Shown here one piece after another: positions 33,470-44,159 of a DNA stretch of 64,000 bases (the first letter of the stretch is position 1; each line of letters opens with the position of its first letter). Both the position numbers and the translations under genes were made by a program. The notes below the pieces were generated by a model, which worked only from the letters and a program-made list of their open reading frames with translations, was not told where the DNA came from and did not search any database. The stretch is from the NCBI GenBank assembly GCA_023362775.1, contig JALMGJ010000004.1:49842298-49906297 (forward strand), written 5' to 3'. This DNA comes from Charina bottae (lineage: Eukaryota; Chordata; Lepidosauria; Squamata; Charinaidae).

Positions 33470-35225
33470 CATATATAATAACTAATAACTATGGCAAGCA
33501 CATACCTTTGAACATTGTTTGTGATTCTGACACCAAACCAAGGAACCATTATTCTAGAGAATAAAAAAAAGAGTAGAAATATTAATGACATGATATATTT
33601 AATATATACATATAACATAAATGTTTTAATTAATAAAAAAAATATCTTTCAACTAGAATTTTCTTTTAATACTGGAACTGAACTATTCAAACTTACATAC
33701 ATACAATATGCATGGAACAATGCTCCATGCTACCTGCTCAAAATATAAATTGTGCAAGATAATATTTAGTTCACTGTCAATTTATACTATTATATGCAAA
33801 GGTAATAAAAATACTTTGTTTCTGTAAAAGATAATGATGGCATATATCTTCTGTTATCTAAGCCATCTGTAACAGCATCTAGTTTTAAAGTCCTTCTACT
33901 TCTCTACATAGACCTTTGTCCCAATGGTGAAACCTAGACTGAAAGTTAAAAGAGAAAAAGAAGACCCAAAACTGTAACTAAGGCCATCTGATTTATGTAT
34001 CCTCCTATATTTAGATAACTGAAAAATACCCTCATAATTAATCTGTGTTAAATGGACAACCCTCTTCAGAAGTTGGAGGAATCAATCATCATGTTATGCT
34101 CAAATTGGTAATGATTGTTTACTCATTTAAAATCTCCATGAAATGCACGCCCATCCACAGCACACAAAATTAAAAAAAAAAATTAAATACAATCAAATAT
34201 TATAACATAAAATGCCTAAAATTTGTGAATCAAACACATGGAATAACAGAAGTATGGCCATAAGATGTTCAAGCACAATACTTAAAATGGTACTGTCCTG
34301 CCATACATTCATGTTCTGTTTGTGGGTATGTCCGTACAAGACATACAGATGCATTCCTAACCCTGCTACGTATATCACCCCTACTCTGGGCTAGTTTTAT
34401 CATTTATTTATTTATCTTGATTTAATGTTTTTACATACTACCAAACAAAAAATAACTTTCCATGGTTGAACCTATAAAACACAATAAAAACATAAACACC
34501 AATAAAAACACAAACTACCATAAAACAATCAACACAATTATGGCCATTCATACCAGAAAAACTCTCCAATAAGTCCGAGTCTACTACTCCCTAGAACTAC
34601 TGGATAAGTTTGTACATCAAAGTATTCCCCTCCAAATTTAAAAAAAATATCAAACACACTTGTATCTTTCCAGATCATACCCTCAGAAGCACATTACATT
34701 GTCAGCTATTAAAGATCAAAACTTTTTTTAGAGTAATGTTCTTAAGTTTGGCAGCAATATCTACACATTTATCTTAAGTATATTAAAGCACATGTATAAA
34801 TAAATGTGAAACATAAAACTTGAGCAAATCTTATGAAAGGATGGGAACAGAATAAAATTTAAGAGGATGCCATAAATAACATACAGTTAACAAGGGTAGC
34901 TTTAGGAGTTTCTGTGCCAGCCAAGAATTTTATTATTTCCTTTTACAAAATCTAGCCAGTAGCATTGTTAAAGTAATATTCCATATACAACATTCAATCA
35001 TTAATTCCCTTTTCCTCATATAAAGGAATAACAGACGAGAACAAAGATTGCAACAGCAGATTAGTAGCAACTAGCACAACTAGCTGCATTATTTTACAGC
35101 TCTGCAATCTCTTTTCACTAAGTATATTAAGCGCTCTTGCATTGGTGATATACTGGTTACCTGAAATATCTCCACAATAAATATAGTTTTGTATAGACTG
35201 TCCTTTCTCCTTTTAATTGTTAAGT
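33470..35225. other. AT-rich DNA, nothing firm
   Basis: A degenerate T/A-rich, SINE- or LINE-tail-like stretch is seen near 34,395-34,520. No gene signature. Confidence 0.4.
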
Positions 35226-35720
35226 TATAACATTACACAATAGGGGCGAGAGAATCGAGCCCTGCAGCACCCCACAAAGTAGGGGCCGTGAGCTGGACCT
35301 CTCCCCTCTTATCAACACCGACTGGAACCAACCCCAGAAGAAGGAAGAGAACCAGCACAACACCGTGTTGCCCACCCCGAAGTCCCGAAGCTGGTCCAGA
35401 AGGATAGTATCATCAAAGGCTGCTGAGAGGTCAAGAAGAGCAAGGATAGATGCACTACCCCCATCTCACTCCCACCAGAGGTTGTCCAAGAGCACGATCA
35501 ATGCCTTCTCAGTCCCATATCCCAGCCTGAATCCTGACTGAAAGGGGTCCAGATAATCCAATTCATCCAGAGCCCTTTGAAGCTGCCTTCGAAGCTAAAA
35601 AGGGGAGGTTGGAGACTGGACGAAAACTGTCCAGATTAGTTGGGTCAAGCAATGGCCCCTTGATAAGGTGGGTGCACCACCGCCTCCTCAAGATATCATT
35701 CTAAAAGGTAGGCACTGAGT
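35226..35720 (-). mobile_element. CR1/L2-type LINE RT fragment
   Basis: The minus strand reads LDPFQSGFRLGYGTEKALIV (RT motif with FQSGFR), then LDLSAAFDD (motif A), LLDQLRDFGVGNTVLCW, and VLQGSILSPLL (GxxQGxxLSP). It is the portion of RT missing from the piece at 36,047-36,310, but the two are not collinear, so they are separate insertions or rearranged. Broken in one or more places. Confidence 0.8.
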
Positions 35721-35767
35721 TACAGAAGATACTACACTTATAGTATACAGTACATACTTATACTTAT

Positions 35768-35812
35768 GCTGGTCTATGATCTTATAAAGATTTGATTTGA
35801 TTTGAATCACAG
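35768..35812 (+). mobile_element. 3' tip of the LINE family found at 48.3-50.0 kb
   Basis: TTATGCTGGTCTATGATCTT followed by ATAAAGATTTGATTTGATTTG matches the terminal CTTATGCTGGTCTATGACCG ... TAATAAAGATTTGTTTG of that element. Only the last few dozen bases can be recognised. Confidence 0.65.
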
Positions 35813-35830
35813 AAGGCTCACTTCCTTGCT

Positions 35831-35916
35831 CCTGTCAGGTGACACTGTTTAGTCAATGGGACTCGGTGCAGGATCCTTGATCCTGTCAGGTACACTGTTT
35901 AGTCAATGGGACTCGG
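35831..35916. repeat. local direct duplication (51-bp period)
   Basis: CCTGTCAGGTGACACTGTTT ... ACTCGG occurs at 35,831-35,866 and again, one base shorter, at 35,882-35,916, directly left of a truncated hAT element. Confidence 0.85.
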
Positions 35917-36041
35917 CCGCCGCACGCCCCCCGCACCGCCGCTGTGCGCGTGCGCCACCACACACCCCCGCGTCGTCGCCGTGCGCGCGCGTGTCGCCAC
36001 CGCTGGGTGTGTCGCCAGCGGCGGCACTTTGGAAAGCCCTG
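35915..36041 (+). mobile_element. short hAT element, copy F, left end missing
   Basis: GGCCGCCGCACGCCCCCCGC through GTGTCGCCAGCGGCGG to CTTTGGAAAGCCCTG matches the right half of copy A. The left terminal repeat is absent and replaced by the duplicated CTGTCAGG sequence. The 8 bases to the right, gtctagag, have the central TA typical of this family's targets, but the left duplicate is lost. Confidence 0.85.
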
Positions 36042-36044
36042 GTC

Positions 36045-36310
36045 TAGAGATAACCAAACCCTATGCCATGAAGCGCTTTATAGGTGATAACCAGCATCCT
36101 GAATTGTGCCCAGAAGCCTAATGGTAACCAGTGCAGCTCACAAGACAGAGGTGTTACATGGCAAAGACTCCCAAACTGTGCACCATCCTTCAGGACTAAA
36201 GATGGAAACCTCTAGACCACAGCCACTCAGTCTTGTTAGAGTTGAGCTTGAGCCTGTTGCTCCCCATTCAGACCTACCCAGCCCCCAGCCCAACAGCATA
36301 ATCTGACCAG
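36045..36310 (-). mobile_element. CR1/L2-type LINE fragment with internal deletion
   Basis: Minus strand: GLNGEQQAQAQL (degraded MGENxLKLNPDKTE region) at 36,300-36,240, then a jump near 36,150 to VTPLSCELHWLPLGFWAQFR and MLVITYKALHGIGFGYL. About 100 codons between these points are missing. It abuts the truncated hAT copy F. Confidence 0.75.
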
Positions 36311-36357
36311 CCTGGGGTTGAGATGTACAATTAGATGTACTGTTATTTTTAAGAAAT

Positions 36358-36685
36358 GGTCGTGGTGGCTCAGTGGGTAAGACGCCAGGCTTGTCGATCG
36401 GAAGATCACAAGTTCAGAGGTTCGAATCCCTAGCCCTGCGTGCGGAGTGAGCTCCCGCACTAGCTCCAGCTCTTGCCAACCTAGCAATTCAAAAGCATGA
36501 AAATGCAAGTAGATTAATAGGTACCACTTCGGTGGGCACGTAACAGCGTTCCGCACGTGTCATGCGGCCACATGACTGTGGAAGCGTCTTCGGACAACGC
36601 TGGCTCTTTGGCTAACGGAGATGAGCACTGGCCCCTAGAGTTGGACACGACTGCACAAATGTGCGGGGGGAACCTTTACCTTTAC
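36358..36685 (+). mobile_element. tRNA-derived SINE, full length (copy 3)
   Basis: Same family as 6,189: A box TGGCTCAGTGG (36,366-36,376), B box GGTTCGAATCC (36,419-36,429), and 3' end GGGGGGAACCTTTACCTTTA. A matching target duplication is imperfect (TTATTTTTAAG left, TTATTGTTAAG right). Confidence 0.85.
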
Positions 36686-36988
36686 TTATTGTTAAGGAAG
36701 CCATAATTGCTCTCTCATTTTTCATAGTAAAGCCAAGAGACATATTTGCATCACTAAACTTTGCCACTTAAAACTTTACTATGCCTATCTAAACTGCCCT
36801 TCATTGTAAAAAATAAGTCTATTTTGATGTCATGACAGTACTATCATCAGCAAACAACAAACCACTTAAAATCCTTGCTTGCTCTGTTTTGAACTTCAGG
36901 TAAACCATTTTTGATCTGCATTGATTAGGTACTAGTATGTTCATGACCTAATCCTAAACTTTTTTAATCAAGAACTAAACAGATATAA

Positions 36989-37225
36989 TAGAGCCAGTTT
37001 GTTGTACTGGTTAAGGCACCAGGCTATAAACTGAGAGACTGTGACTTCTAGTCCTGCCTTAGGCACAAAGCCAGTGGGGTGACCTTGGGTCAGTCACCCT
37101 CTCTCAGTCCTAGGAAGCAGGCAATGGCAAACCACTCCCAAAAAACCTTGCCAAGAAAACTTGAAGGACTAGTCCAGGTGGTCTCCAGGAGTCAAGACTG
37201 ACTCAAAGGCACACAACCCAAAAAG
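36989..37225 (+). mobile_element. tRNA-derived SINE, second family
   Basis: GAGCCAGTTTGTTGTACTGG opens the tRNA-like head; the B-box region is GACTTCTAGTCC (37,042-37,053). The body has GGCAATGGCAAACCACTCCC, TTGCCAAGAAAAC and GTCTCCAGGAGTCAAGACTG. It is flanked by cagatataa at 36,980-36,988 and 37,226-37,234, a 9-bp target duplication. The head is shared with 28,341-28,583 but the 3' half differs. Confidence 0.85.
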
Positions 37226-37234
37226 CAGATATAA

Positions 37235-37680
37235 CATTCAATCCCAAATTCAGACTTGCAACACAGTGTGCATTGCTTGAGTATGAATTGGATTTCGATT
37301 GATCCAAATTCAGAGGGAAACAGGATAATTCAGCTTTTTCAGGGCTCTGAGCCACAGCAGATTTTGTTGAGGACTGGTCCTCCATGAAGCTTTAGATCAG
37401 CAACACAACAACACTCTTATCAAATACAACTGTCTTAGGCAACTGATAGGGAAGGGGAAAATAGAAATTGCATTAATCAGATTTCAGTGACTAGCATGTA
37501 TCCCTTCAATTCAAAGTACATCTAGCAATAATGAAGTGAGTAGGGCCAATCCAATCCCTGGAACATGTGGTTGTGATGTGATTTCATATGATTCTCATTT
37601 TTAGTCAGCATGCTGCAGGCTGGCTGCTAACTGTTTTTGCTTCCTGCACTAATTATTAATCAGAATTAATTATTTACTTT
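37235..37680. other. nothing recognised
   Basis: AT-rich sequence between a SINE and the BovB remnant. Confidence 0.45.
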
Positions 37681-37684
37681 CTTA

Positions 37685-38820
37685 TTAGGTGTTGTATAAA
37701 AGATGTAACAGACACTATTCTTACAGCTGAAAATGCAAAAGAGCTGCAAGCTGTAGTGATAAAAGTCAAGGTGCACAGTAAAAAATATGGTACTAGGATT
37801 GAATATAAAAAATACCAAACTAATGAAAACAGGTACAGCAACCAGCTTTAGAACTGACAAAGATACTGAAATGGTAGACAGCTTCAGCCGTTTAGGATTG
37901 ACTATCAATAATAAAGAAACTAGCAACCAAGAAACACCCAATACACAAGCACTTAGCAGAGCACCAATAAAGGCTTTGAAAAAGATACTCTGTTGCTGAG
38001 ACCTGTCTATACATACAAAGTAAGTATGTGCAGGCAACGGTTTTCTTGAATACTCTATGGAAGTGAAAGTTGGTCTTTGAACAAGCAGGATAAAAACAAT
38101 ATTGACATTTTTGAACTTTGGCATTGAAGAAGACTCCTGACAAATGAATTACAGGTAGTCCTTGACTTACGACCATTTGTTTAGTGACCATTCAAAGTTA
38201 CAACAGTGCTAAAAAAGTGACTTGCACTTATGACCATCACAGCGTCCCTGCAGTCACATGATCAAACTTCAGGCACTTGGCAACTGGCATGTATTTACGA
38301 TGGTTGCAGCGTCCCAGGGTCACGTGATCGCCATTTGCGACCTTCCCAGCTGGCTTCCGACAAGCAAAGTGAATGGGGCGAGCCAGATTCGCTTAATGAC
38401 CACACGATTCACTTAACACAGTGATTCGCTTAATGACTGTTGCAAAATGGTCATAAAATCTAGCGTGTCTCATTTAACGACTGCCTCACTTAGCAACAGA
38501 AGTTCCAGTCCCTATTGTGGTCATAAGTCGAGGACTGCCTGTATAGAGCAACCCAGAGTTCTCACTCAAAGCACAAATGACAAGGCTCCAATTATTATAT
38601 TTTGGATGCATTTTGATCTCTTTAAAAATCTATAATGCTGGGAAAGGTGGAAGGAAAGAGAAGAGACCATCCAGCAGCAAGGAGGTTGGATTCAATTGCA
38701 GCAGCAATAGATACACTGTTGGAGGACCTGAAGGACCAGGTTGGAGACACATTATCCTAAATAAGGTCTGTATAGGTGGTTGCTAAAAGTTAACAATGAC
38801 TTAATGACACATAATCAATC
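37685..38820 (+). pseudogene. BovB RT C-terminal region, broken
   Basis: The readable protein blocks, all plus strand, are TDTILTAENAKELQ (degraded YADDT motif), GLNIKNTKLMKTGTATSF, EMVDSFSRLGLTINNKETSN, ALSRAPIKALKKILCC and, past the MITE, SLKAQMTRLQLLYFG, KSIMLGK and DSIAAAIDTLLEDLKDQVGD. These follow the order of the BovB RT thumb and C-terminal region in the RTE clade. Several frameshifts and stops break it, and the catalytic YADD is lost. The endonuclease is absent. Confidence 0.8.
38152..38541. mobile_element. TA-flanked MITE (Tc1/mariner or Tigger-like)
   Basis: The terminal inverted repeats are CAGGTAGTCCTTGACTTACG on the left and the complement of CAGGCAGTCCTCGACTTATG on the right. 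It is flanked by TA on both sides (38,150-38,151 and 38,542-38,543), the target of the Tc1/mariner superfamily. The interior has two GATCACGTGA-like blocks and GATTCGCTTAATGAC repeats. No transposase is present. It lies inside the BovB remnant. Confidence 0.85.
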
Positions 38821-39164
38821 CATCAATTCAGAGACATAACATGCTTCATCCAATCATTACGGACTTATTCCCATTTTCAGACCGATAATCTACAGTATAT
38901 ACTACTAAAACTCTCATTGTATTTATCTGTTTGTACCCTCAAGTTAGTCCAAATGGTGCATTATACTGCAACAATTTTTGAATCAAGATACCTAAAATCT
39001 GCTAACTTAAAGAATGCTTTAAAAATCCGGGACCCATTACTCCTGTGGAACTGAAATTTCCATAACGTTCAGACCAGTTTTATTCACAAAGTAGTGGCCG
39101 TTGCAGCTTCCCTGCGGTCATATGATTGTGATTTCTGACTTCCCTGCCAGCTTCCCACAAACAA

Positions 39165-39496
39165 AGTCAATGGGGAAGCCAGCAGGAAGTCGGAAGTCGC
39201 TCCTGCTCCCACTGCTTTTTTGCCCGCCTGTGGTCATTCTGTTTATCTGTGTAGGTAAGTAAATAATGACTTATTATTGAAGTTTGTTTGCCACTACAAT
39301 TATTTTTCTATTTATGATATATACTCTCCTTAGATGATCTCCAGACCATCCAGCATTGGAGTAAAAAAATATGGTCAGACTAAAATTTAATGTTCATTCT
39401 GGTCACATAAACAGATAAACAGAATGACCACAGGTGGGCAAAAAAACAGTGAGAGTGGGAGCGACTTCCAACTTCCTGCTGGCTTCCCCATTGACT
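39165..39496. repeat. inverted repeat, 86-bp arms
   Basis: Arms 39,165-39,250 and 39,411-39,496 are complementary with about 6 mismatches around a 160-bp loop. The left flank (39,090-39,180) resembles the interior of the MITE at 38,152 (GCAGCTTCCCTGCGGTCA, CAAAGTCAATGGGGAAGCC), so this may be a palindromic MITE of a related group. Its true ends and any target duplication are not resolved. Confidence 0.75.
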
Positions 39497-39499
39497 GCA

Positions 39500-39950
39500 C
39501 TACCTTTCTCTCAAAGGATGACCCAATGGGTCACAGGCTTGTCTAGTTATTAATATCATTCTGAAGACCACTACTTGCTGAACAGTTAATGCTTTAATCA
39601 CACTTTAATCATCTATACACTCCTTTGTTACTTTTTTCAAACTGTGCTACCACAAATATGAAAAGACAATTCCACAATGCCACCAAATGTAACTGATACA
39701 CAGCTACGTATATGAAAAGCAAGCATTCCTTCAAATATAAAGCACTGCCCACCAAGTGTATTGGTCTACAGTACCAATTTCTACTTAGCATAGACAATGG
39801 CTAAGGTAATTATATAATGGGATTTGTAGTCTTACCGTTCAGAGGGAACCAGGTGAAGATAGCTAGATTACTATAGAGATATGTAAAGAAATAGGTTACA
39901 AGACAGTATTTTATTCTATGCTACAAATGCAGAAACATGTTCATTTGTGA
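39500..39950. other. nothing recognised
   Basis: AT-rich sequence; a short GGGATTTGTAGTC motif near 39,820 may be another fragment of the family at 2,085. Confidence 0.4.
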
Positions 39951-39951
39951 A

Positions 39952-40018
39952 GAATGGAATGGAATGGAATGGAATGGAATGGAATGGAATGGAATGGAAT
40001 GGAATGGAATGGAATGGA
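39952..40018. repeat. (GGAAT)n pentamer array
   Basis: About 12 perfect pentamer units. The same motif builds satellite DNA in other vertebrates, but this array is microsatellite-sized. Confidence 0.95.
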
Positions 40019-40302
40019 GCCTACTGTGATCAATAGCATCCAGGGGATGTCAACTGGAGATAAGGGGAAAAGATAAAATTTAAGCAAGTGTTTATTTTAT
40101 ATTTAGAAATCAGGGAGAGAGAAGCCATGGGTGCTAAAGACTTATATCTGGAGAAGGACATTCAATGGAGAAATCTGCCCTAACCTTTGAGTATGCTTCT
40201 GCTATATCTACTGCAATCACTAGGCCAGGGGTCGGCAAACTTTTTATGCCGGGAGCCATTTTGACATGCTCGTGCACATTTTGAAATGCTAGAGAGCCAG
40301 GG

Positions 40303-40435
40303 GGCGGGGTTTGCGGGCGGGGGCCAACCGTGTGGAAGGGGGCGGGGTTTGCGGGCGGGGGCCAATCACGTGGAAGGGGGTGAGGTTTGCGGGCGGGGGC
40401 CAATCACGTGGAAGGGGGCGGGGTTTGTGGGCGGG
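40303..40435. repeat. 38-bp tandem array inside the GC-rich hAT
   Basis: Units starting GGCGGGGTTTGCGGGCGGGG at 40,303, 40,341, 40,379 and 40,417, the last one partial. Three junctions carry AATCACGTGG or ACCGTGTGG. Confidence 0.9.
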
Positions 40436-40485
40436 AGACGGCGTCCACCCGGCCCAGCTGCCCGGGGTCCAGGGAGATCAGCTCC

Positions 40486-40765
40486 GGCCCGGGCCTCCTC
40501 CTCCTCCTCCGCCGGCGCTTCAGGCTTTCAGCGCGCCGCTTGTCGTCGCCGCCCGCCCCCCCCACGGCCGCTCTTCGCCACAGATCCCGCTGGAACTGAT
40601 CTCCCTGGACCCTGGGCAGCTGGGCTTGCCTCCCTCCGCGAGGCCCAGGCGCACTGGAAGCTGGCCCGGGCCTCCTCCTCCTCCTCCGCCGGCGCTTCAG
40701 GCTCTCAGCGCGCCGCTTGTCGTCGCCGCCCGCCCCCCCCACGGCCGCTCTTCGTCCGCCCGCGT
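40486..40765. repeat. 177-bp duplication inside the GC-rich hAT
   Basis: GGCCCGGGCCTCCTCCTCCT ... GGCCGCTCTTCG starts at 40,486 and again at 40,663 with very few differences. Confidence 0.85.
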
Positions 40766-41430
40766 TGAGCGAAGATGATGGGGGGCGGGAAACGAGGCCT
40801 GCCCGCTTACCTGCCTGCTTGGCTCCCTCTGCGAGGCCCCCCGCTGCCTTCCCCGGATCCAAGCCGGATCGGGGGCCTCGCAGAGAGAGGCAGGCAGGCA
40901 GGTAAGCGGGCAGCCCTGGCCTCCGCCGCCGGGCCCGCTCCCCTCGGCCGCTTCCGCCCGCCCACATTGAGCGAAGATGATGATGGGGGGCGGGAAACGA
41001 GGCCTGCCCGCTTACCTGCCTGCTTGGCTCCCTCCGCGAGGCCCCCCGCTGCCTTCCCCGGATCCAAGCCGGATCGGGGGCCTCGCGGAGAGAGGCAGGC
41101 AGGCAGGTAAGCGGGCAGCCCTGGCCTCCGCCGCCAGGCCCGCCCCCTTCGGCCACTTCCGCCCACGTTGAGCGAAGATGATGATGGGGGGGCGGGAAAC
41201 GAGGCCTGCCCGCTTACCTGCCTGCTTGGCTCCCTCCGCGAGGCCCCCCGCTGCCTTCCCCGGATCCAAGCCGGATCGGGGGCCTCGCGGAGAGAGGCAG
41301 GCAGGCAAGCGGGCAGCCCTGGCCTCCGCCGCCGGGCCCGCCCCCCTCGGCCGCTTCCGCCCGCCCGCGTTGAGCGAAGATGATGGGGGGCGGGAAACGG
41401 GGCCTGCCCACTTACCTGCCTGCTTGCCTC
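40765..41430. repeat. 202-bp tandem array inside the GC-rich hAT
   Basis: TTGAGCGAAGATG recurs at 40,765, 40,967, 41,168 and 41,370, giving periods of 202, 201 and 202 bp. Three full units plus a partial fourth. Each unit contains an internal inverted pair around GCCGGATC (GGCAGGCAGG ... CCTGCCTGC). Confidence 0.9.
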
Positions 41431-41649
41431 TCTCCGCGCAGGGGCTGCTGCGGCTGGAGATGGCGCTGCCTCCCTGCCGCGCCGGGCCTCGCTCAGTGCG
41501 AGAGCCAGGGGGCGGGGTTTGCGGGCGGGGGCCTATCACGTGGAAGGGGCGGGGGTGAGTTCAGCTGCGGAAGAACCACACGCAAGGGGCCAAAGAGCCG
41601 CATCTGGCTCGCGAGCCGCCATTTCCGACCCTTGCACTAGGCAATGCAC

Positions 41650-43345
41650 AAATTGTTAAAAAATTAATTCAAGGCCTTCTCCGTATTTTTCTTTTCATAA
41701 TAAGAAATGACAGAAAATCATTTTCCAGAATATAGAAGAAAATCCTTTTTAACAGAAGAAACACTCTTCTCATCTGCCAAGGGCAAAGGTTTAAATTGCA
41801 AACTTCTTAAGTATGCTGTTTGCATGTATCTGAAGATTTGATGGTGTTTGGCAGAAATGATCATGCAAAACAGGAGGCACCATCAACATTCTATAAAGAT
41901 CCTGATGTGTTTCATGCATCCCTATTGCAATGGATTAACTAATGTAAAATAGTATGATTAGGGTTAGGCAGCTGACCCACAAACCAGGGAAAAGATGCAG
42001 TTTCTATAAAGAGTTGCAAACAGGTGCTACAGTACATTTGTGCCTCCACATGCACAAGTACCTTTTTGGAATTTAATCTAAAGTGCTGTACAGCCCTAGG
42101 AAATAGGATAAATTATTAGAGTATGGATTGGATGATTGGGTTTAGTTACGATCTATTATCCTCTTATTTTCTCTTCTTTCTTACAAGGATGCTTCAAGGT
42201 CAAAATGGGGCAATCTGCAATCTGGATTGTTCATAATCAAAGCATGTTACCCACTGCTACTAGCAGTCTATATGCAGGACATTTTTGTGAATGGTTTTCT
42301 ATGAAACCTGCAGTCTAGGAACTTCAATCAAGGACAGGTGATCAGGGAAAAGACAGTAAGAATGTGTTAGGTTTAAATTTTCTTGCCCTACCATCACCCC
42401 ATCACATATTGTTCTGCTAATCGCTGCAAAATATGATTATATGAACAGCAAGACAAACGTTCCATTATCCCCTTTTCCCTTAGTGTCCTTATCTTTTAAT
42501 TTGGAGACAAAAAGTAGAGAACCTGGGTGAGACACAGGTAAACTGCTACATCCCAGCTTAGACCAGAGATTCCCACCCAAGTTTAGCACAAGATAAACTA
42601 TAATTCTTCATTCTACAACAGGGAGAGGCTACCTCTCCAAAACCATGTAGTACCAACTATATAAACAAGTTGTAACAGCATTTATTTCAATTCATTGTCA
42701 TCTTACAATGACACTTCATAATATTTTACACTAGAAATAAGATGAATAGAAATAAAATACCAGCATGAAAATTACACTATGGTTATGTTCGCATGATATC
42801 ACTGACTGAGTCTATTTGCAACTCTCAGGTAAATGATTTACCTGGTGATCCATGAGTAGCCAACCAATGAAACCAATCCCCTGGTTAAATGGAGAACATT
42901 AATCTTTGTGGCTGAATTTATCTCTATTTTTTTAATGTCTACAAAAACAAAAACCCCAAAACCATACACACCCAAAATCCATGGCAATAAACCAATAACA
43001 GATACTAAAACTGTATCAACGTTCCTCAGTGTCCACAGGCAGGAAGGAAAAAATAGCTTCAGATTAACCTCTCTTCCAAATTCCAGAAACTTGTAATACT
43101 CTAGTTAAGTAAAAAGGTAACTTATAATTTATTTAGGATTGTGGGTTTGAGAATTCCAATGATGTATCCATTTACCTAACAATAACCAAGCTAAGAACAA
43201 AAGTAATTACTGCAGTGTCTATTGGTTAACATCAAACTTACACTGCTTGGAGGCAACTGAAATATAAGAATGATCTTTCTGAGTGATTAGCTGTAGCATT
43301 TTAATCTCTTATTGCATTTAATCTCTTCTTTTTTACTGGGAGCCC
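41650..43345. other. AT-rich DNA, nothing recognised
   Basis: No transposon, exon or regulatory signature is identified. Confidence 0.45.
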
Positions 43346-43369
43346 AAGTGATCTACCAGGGTGCAAGGG

Positions 43370-43475
43370 TTCTTCTAATTTTATTCCCGCAACAACCTTG
43401 AGAGATAGATTGGACTGAAAGATAGTGACCAGCTTAGAGTCATCCAGTAAGCTCCATGTTTTGCTTTAGCCCCAG
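43370..43475 (-). mobile_element. old degraded SINE, second family
   Basis: CAACAACCTTGAGAGATAGA ... GTGACCAGCTTAGAGTCATC is a diverged form of the antisense SINE body at 28,430-28,500. Confidence 0.5.
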
Positions 43476-43874
43476 GTTGTTGAACAAGCCACAATGATAG
43501 TTTCATGCATATTAATCATAAAGTACAGTTTACAAACTACAAAACCTGAGTTCACATATTGTCAGCCCCACTAGGTAGAACAGAACATGAAATCAAGTCC
43601 CCAGGATAGCTACAATTACTTTATTGAAACTGGCTATAACAACAGAATCTTGCAAGTCTTATTTTGCTGTACCTCTTCCTATTTCTTATAGTTCAGTGAA
43701 TTAGGGAGGTACCTGTCCTCGCCACTTCTGAACGTTATCTTGACATTCTAGACTTCAGCCCTTGCTGTCCTGGCAACGGAGTCTGCATATCTCTGTCAAG
43801 GTCATCTTCCTTACTCTCTCTGTATATCATAGTAAGCCAAAACCAATAAACCCCCCTTATGGGTTAGCATAATG

Positions 43875-44145
43875 CAGGGCTTTCCAAAGTTTTCCTGCGG
43901 CGACACACCAACCGCCGTCGGTGTGTCGCCGCGGGAAAACCCGGAAGTGCCGATATTGCGGCAGCGCACAAAAACCCGGAAGCGCTGCTGCCGCTTTCGG
44001 GTTTTTGCGCACCGCGGTTGGTGTGTCGCCGCAGGAAAACCCGGAAGCACTGATGATGATCAGCGCTTCCGGGTTGTGTGGCGACACACCAGACTGTGTG
44101 TGGCGACACACTTTTGTGTCGCGACACAGAGTTTGGAAAGCTCTG
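43875..44145 (-). mobile_element. short hAT element, copy G
   Basis: Left end CAGGGCTTTCCAAAG, right end GAGTTTGGAAAGCTCTG; perfect duplication gcataatg (43,867-43,874, 44,146-44,153), central TA. It has two CGGCGACACACCAA blocks, a GGAAGCGCTG/CAGCGCTTCC hairpin near 44,040-44,075, and a TGTGTCGCGACACA palindrome at the right. It is nearly the same as copy J and the reverse of copy D. Confidence 0.95.
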
Positions 44146-44159
44146 GCATAATGTATCTA

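Larger units (their letters stand above)
37685..38825 (+). mobile_element. BovB LINE remnant, split by a MITE
   Basis: The two halves, 37,685-38,151 and about 38,544-38,825, are continuous in the BovB reading order across the MITE at 38,152-38,541. It is 5'-truncated inside the RT, near the YADD motif, and ends with the usual tail AATGACTTAATGACACATAATC. It is diverged, so it is older than the MITE. Confidence 0.85.
40226..41634. mobile_element. 1.4-kb GC-rich hAT element made of tandem repeats
   Basis: The ends are CAGGGGTCGGCAAAC on the left and the complement of CAAGGGTCGGAAATGG on the right. A perfect 8-bp duplication, cactaggc, flanks it (40,218-40,225, 41,635-41,642), central TA as in Buster/Charlie-type hATs. 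The interior is strongly CpG-rich in an AT-rich neighbourhood and consists of a 38-bp array, a 177-bp duplication and a 202-bp array. The left and right subterminal parts share GAGCCAGGGGGCGGGGTTTG (40,294 and about 41,502). No transposase is encoded. Long open frames on both strands (up to 250 codons) are by-products of GC-rich repetition. Confidence 0.9.

Noticed and set aside
39952..40018. Centromeric satellite
   Set aside because: Only about 12 GGAAT units; too short, and surrounded by ordinary dispersed repeats.
40303..41430. CRISPR-like regular repeats
   Set aside because: Repeats are directly adjacent without unique spacers and lie in vertebrate transposon DNA.
40286..41640. Long Pro/Arg/Gly-rich open frames, up to 250 codons
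   Set aside because: They coincide with the 38-bp and 202-bp tandem arrays inside a hAT insertion. Composition and periodicity explain them, and no protein family matches.
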